NCBI GenBank assembly: GCA_015486425.1 | Contig: WFRQ01000008.1 | Coordinates: 1 to 9,642, forward strand | DNA: 9,642 nucleotides | Direction of reading: 5' to 3' | DNA from: Deltaproteobacteria bacterium | GTDB lineage: Bacteria; Desulfobacterota; Dissulfuribacteria; Dissulfuribacterales; QOAL01 | In this document: one piece after another, positions 7,498-9,642 of the stretch | Numbering within the stretch: position 1 is the first letter of the stretch | How the letters are laid out: each line of letters begins with the position of its first letter | Translations under genes and position numbers: made by a program | The notes under the pieces: model-generated | Told to the model about the DNA's origin: nothing | The model's input: only the letters and a program-made list of their open reading frames with translations | The model's database searches: none

Positions 7498-7525
7498 CTC
7501 ACCCTGCGCATTGCCGCAGGGTGAG
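7498..7525 (+). terminator. Strong hairpin after ppsA
   Basis: CTCACCCTGCG (7498-7508) and CGCAGGGTGAG (7515-7525) form an exact eleven-pair stem with a six-base loop, 57 bases after the ppsA stop. No T-run follows, so it may protect the 3' end of the mRNA or pause polymerase rather than terminate by itself. Confidence 0.5.
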
Positions 7526-7566
7526 AACCCGCGCCGGAAGGGCCGGTGCAATGAATAAAAGAAGTT

Positions 7567-7602
7567 ACCTGCTTTTCCAACGAGGTAGAGCAGGTTTTCT
7601 GT
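7567..7602 (+). terminator. Probable intrinsic terminator of ppsA
   Basis: ACCTGCTTT (7567-7575) pairs with AGAGCAGGT (7587-7595), including one G-U. After one mismatch, two more C-G pairs close on a five-base loop AACGA. TTTTCTGT follows directly. Stem plus T-run fit a Rho-independent terminator reading rightward. Confidence 0.6.
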
Positions 7603-7689
7603 CATGTGGAACTCAGGGATAACCACCTGCGTTCTGCACTTCATGGCCATGCCTTATAAAAAAAGGCCTGCCATGGTTTCGGGGATGGG

Positions 7690-7709
7690 AACTGTACGAA
7701 TGTGCAGTT
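7690..7709. repeat. Short inverted repeat upstream of the carbonic anhydrase gene
   Basis: AACTGTAC (7690-7697) and GTGCAGTT (7702-7709) form eight pairs, one of them G-U, around the loop GAAT. It lies about 45 bases before the start codon, just upstream of an AT-rich stretch, so it may be an operator or part of the leader. Confidence 0.4.
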
Positions 7710-7754
7710 ATAAACAATCATTATTATTAACTTAAGGGAGGTTAGAGAAGTACC

Positions 7755-8546
7755 ATGAAAAAAGCGTTTGTATTGTTTTTGGCCGTATCAGGGATGATTT
7801 CACTGGCACTTGGGTGTGCCTTTGCCTCTGAAGAGGCACATGGCGGGCATCATGCAGCAGCATCCTCAGTGACACCTGCGGATGCAATGAAGATGATTGT
7901 GGACGGCAACAACGACTTTGTCACACATCATGCAGCGGAATATTTTAAGGAGTATGCCACAGCCCAGCACCCCTTTGTAACCATGATCACCTGCTCTGAT
8001 GCCCGGGTGCATCCCACTGTATTCAACGCCGATCCTGTTGATCACGTATTTGTCATCAGGAATGTGGGCAACCAGATACAGAATTCATGCGGCTCCATTG
8101 ATTACGGCATCTATCACCTGCACACACCTGTGCTGCTCATCATTGGCCATACCCACTGCGGTGCTGTAAAGGCTGCAATGGGCAACTACATCAACGAGAG
8201 CCCCTGCATCATCAATGAGCTCAACGGCCTGCATCTTCCCCTGGAGCATGATAACGGTCAGGGAACCTTTGAAGAGAGGTGGCTCCTGAATGTAGAGCGC
8301 AATGTGGACTACCAGGTAAATTTCTGCATAAAGAAATATGCTGACCTGGTAAAGTCAGGCAAGCTGGCAGTGGTTGGCACTGTTTATGACTTTATCGACG
8401 CATACGGTCAGGGAAAAGGCAGACTGGTAATAACCAACATCAACGGCATCACTGACCCTGCAATGATCAAGCAGGATCCCCATATGTCAATGGTCAGCGA
8501 CCAGCTTAAAAACACTATTGTAACAAGAAAGACAAAGGGTATGTAA
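7755..8546 (+). CDS. Exported beta-class carbonic anhydrase
   Basis: Catalyses reversible hydration of CO2 to bicarbonate (EC 4.2.1.1). The 263-residue protein shows the beta-class zinc site: Cys80 in TCSDAR, with the Asp82/Arg84 dyad, then His132 and Cys135 in GHTHCG. VIRNVGNQI and VVGTVYDF are further family segments. An N-terminal signal peptide (MKKAFVLFLAVSGMISLALG) predicts export, unlike the usual cytoplasmic beta enzymes. Cleavage after AFA (about 24) fits signal peptidase I. Cys21 after ALG makes a poor lipobox, so a lipoprotein is possible but less likely. The predicted mature N-terminus is histidine-rich (EEAHGGHH), perhaps binding metal. GGGAGG lies 13 bases before the ATG, slightly far. 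Terminators flank the gene on both sides, so it is probably a single-gene unit. A role in supplying or capturing bicarbonate at the cell envelope is inferred. Confidence 0.93.
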   Translation: MKKAFVLFLAVSGMISLALGCAFASEEAHGGHHAAASSVTPADAMKMIVDGNNDFVTHHAAEYFKEYATAQHPFVTMITCSDARVHPTVFNADPVDHVFVIRNVGNQIQNSCGSIDYGIYHLHTPVLLIIGHTHCGAVKAAMGNYINESPCIINELNGLHLPLEHDNGQGTFEERWLLNVERNVDYQVNFCIKKYADLVKSGKLAVVGTVYDFIDAYGQGKGRLVITNINGITDPAMIKQDPHMSMVSDQLKNTIVTRKTKGM

Positions 8547-8569
8547 TCTTTTCCCTTTTTTCCCATCCA

Positions 8570-8603
8570 AAGGGGCATACCGTTTCATTACGGTATGCCC
8601 CTT
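8570..8603 (+). terminator. Hairpin terminator after the carbonic anhydrase gene
   Basis: AAGGGGCATACCG (8570-8582) and CGGTATGCCCCTT (8591-8603) form an exact thirteen-pair stem with an eight-base loop, 23 bases after the stop codon. The following GTCTGTT is only partly T-rich, but the stem is strong. Confidence 0.75.
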
Positions 8604-8612
8604 GTCTGTTAA

Positions 8613-8631
8613 GGGGCTGTCCAAAAATAAG
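8613..8631. repeat. Sequence resembling an insertion-sequence terminal repeat
   Basis: GGGGCTGTCCAAAAATAAG has the look of terminal inverted repeats of several DDE-transposase insertion sequences, which often begin GGGGCTGTCC or similar. No inverted partner and no transposase gene are present, so at most this is a solitary end left by an old insertion. The resemblance is from memory. Confidence 0.3.
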
Positions 8632-8673
8632 TTGGATGATGGCGCGCTCAGATTTGGGTCAGGCTGCAGGCCA

Positions 8674-8702
8674 TTTAATTTTTCTCCAATATCCGGTATA
8701 CT
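8674..8702 (+). promoter_or_regulatory. Possible promoter of the HDOD gene, close to the start codon
   Basis: TATACT at 8697-8702 is a good -10 candidate. A weak -35 (TTTAAT, 8674-8679) lies 17 bases upstream. The predicted start of transcription would fall at or next to the ATG at 8710. CGGTA and TACCG (8694-8698 and 8704-8708) make a small inverted repeat over the -10. Confidence 0.35.
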
Positions 8703-8709
8703 TTACCGA

Positions 8710-9642
8710 ATGCCTCACAACAATTCTCAAGATAAAAACCATGGTCTGCCTCCCAATGGCGCAGGGCCAAGGATAGTGTCACGAAGACAGATACTGGACA
8801 ATGCCCTGGACATGCAGGTACCTGCTCTGCCTCGTACAGTCAGAATGGTGCACGCCCTTACAGGCGAACACTCAGTTGACGCAAAAGCCATAGCAGATGC
8901 CATTATGATGGACTACGGGCTAACCCTGAAATTTTTCAGGGTGATGAATTCTGCTTTTTTTTCTCCTTACCGTCAGGACATACTCTCAATACGCTTCATG
9001 GTTGTGCTTCTCGGCCTTGACAATACCGCCAAGATTGTCTCCAGCGTTCCCCTGATGAATCCTGCGGAACATGCCATGCCTGCAACAATCATGGCCATGA
9101 GCCTTCTCATGTCTGAATTCACGGGCGTACTTTCAGAAATCACTGTGCTTGAACGTGAAAGCGCTGTGCCATGTGCCATGTTTGCCTCTCTTGGCCACCT
9201 GTCACTATCCACAGTGGTCCCTGATGCTTATGTTAAGATATGGACAGAAGAAAAATTTCCATGGAGCCGGGGCACTTTCAAGAAAACAACAGGGTGGCTG
9301 CCCAAGGATCTGGCTCTTAGAATCGCGCGTGGCTGGAATCTCCCAATGGTCATCAGGGAGTGCATCCAGCCTCCTGAAGATTTGTCCAGGGTCAAAGAAG
9401 AAAAGAGGGCACTGATGGTTACAGTCTCCTCTCTTGAACAGATGCTGTTCTGTGCAGCCCTCATGAGGCACAACGATGAGCCTCAGACAAGGCTCAGGGA
9501 TAGAATCAGAAAAGTGCTGCGGCTGAATAATAAAAAATTTTCAAAGGCCATGAAGGATGGGATATTGAATTTTGAAAAAAACAATCCTGTATTTTATGAG
9601 GTGCTCAGAAAGGAGGGGATACTCTCCAGGATAATAATATAA
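8710..9642 (+). CDS. HDOD-domain signalling protein
   Basis: A 310-residue cytoplasmic protein. Residues about 28-235 match the HDOD domain: RRQILDNALDMQVPALPRTV, AKAIADAIMMDYGLTLKFFRVMNS, RFMVVLLGLDNTAKIV and LALRIARGWNLP. HDOD proteins are relatives of HD-GYP phosphodiesterases that have lost the metal-binding HD residues. The equivalent place here reads FASLGHLSLST, with no HD pair, so enzymatic activity is not expected and a protein-interaction or signalling role is likely. The C-terminal 75 residues are basic and helical-looking, with no domain I recognise. The frame is open upstream to a TTG at 8602, but that lies inside the terminator stem and the extra 36 residues look non-coding. The ATG at 8710 is chosen although it has no clear ribosome binding site. 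Its stop codon is the last three bases of the window. Confidence 0.85.
   Translation: MPHNNSQDKNHGLPPNGAGPRIVSRRQILDNALDMQVPALPRTVRMVHALTGEHSVDAKAIADAIMMDYGLTLKFFRVMNSAFFSPYRQDILSIRFMVVLLGLDNTAKIVSSVPLMNPAEHAMPATIMAMSLLMSEFTGVLSEITVLERESAVPCAMFASLGHLSLSTVVPDAYVKIWTEEKFPWSRGTFKKTTGWLPKDLALRIARGWNLPMVIRECIQPPEDLSRVKEEKRALMVTVSSLEQMLFCAALMRHNDEPQTRLRDRIRKVLRLNNKKFSKAMKDGILNFEKNNPVFYEVLRKEGILSRIII

Larger units (their letters stand above)
7442..7754. other. Hairpin-rich spacer between ppsA and the carbonic anhydrase gene
   Basis: The 313 bases hold no convincing gene but several possible stems. Besides those listed separately (7498-7525, 7567-7595, 7690-7709), there is a seven-pair stem with one G-U at 7531-7549 and an interrupted stem at 7642-7675 with an A-rich loop. 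AACCGG (7441-7446, overlapping the ppsA stop) and CCGGTT (7473-7478) could also pair. The carbonic anhydrase promoter is presumably in the last 70 bases; TATAAA at 7709-7714 is a candidate -10 with no clear -35. Confidence 0.5.

Noticed and set aside
7642..7675. Interrupted stem with an A-rich loop considered as a terminator
   Set aside because: The stem has a 3-by-2 internal loop and only TTTC follows. On the other strand the T-run falls inside the loop, so it does not fit an intrinsic terminator in either direction.
8602..8709. N-terminal extension of the HDOD protein from a TTG at 8602
   Set aside because: The TTG is within the terminator stem of the preceding gene, and the extension crosses the insertion-sequence-like end. 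The HDOD domain begins well after the ATG at 8710.

Overview
The window looks like chromosomal DNA from a Gram-negative bacterium of medium GC content. An outer-membrane TonB-dependent receptor, two further proteins with export signals and a HAMP-type sensor all point that way. The gene mix (a receptor, a PF04392-type binding protein and a sensor in one operon, an exported beta-carbonic anhydrase, PEP synthase and an HDOD protein) suggests a Desulfobacterota/deltaproteobacterial or similar anaerobe. That placement is inference from general knowledge of gene content, not from any marker gene.

Layout. The left 3.7 kb is one leftward operon: a TonB-dependent receptor (3733 to 1763), an exported ABC-type substrate-binding protein (1742 to 765) and, seven bases further on, the N-terminal part of a membrane sensor (757 to the left edge). 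The sensor has an extracytoplasmic domain and a HAMP domain and is cut by the window. No permease or ATPase gene lies with the binding protein, so the three products may form a ligand-sensing chain (outer membrane, periplasm, inner-membrane sensor) rather than a standard ABC importer. Upstream of the receptor, a perfect 10-bp inverted repeat overlaps the -10 box of a reasonable promoter, which implies a dedicated regulator.

The rest reads rightward. acpS (4179-4556, holo-ACP synthase) lies between two gene-free stretches of about 450 and 420 bases. Both stretches contain copies of a TGTTGCA motif, and three of these (with one in inverted orientation) form a possible alternative-pairing structure just upstream of ppsA. 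ppsA (4979-7441, PEP synthase) is complete with its phosphohistidine and catalytic cysteine. It is followed by a 314-base spacer packed with hairpins, at least one of them terminator-like. Next come an exported beta-carbonic anhydrase (7755-8546) with its own hairpin terminator, a short sequence resembling an insertion-sequence end, and an HDOD signalling protein (8710-9642) that stops exactly at the right edge.

How the genes relate: the leftward operon is a self-contained uptake/sensing unit. ppsA supplies PEP from pyruvate. The carbonic anhydrase interconverts CO2 and bicarbonate outside the cytoplasm. A shared role of these two in carbon assimilation is possible but not shown by the sequence. 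No rRNA, tRNA, CRISPR array, complete mobile element or phage gene was seen.
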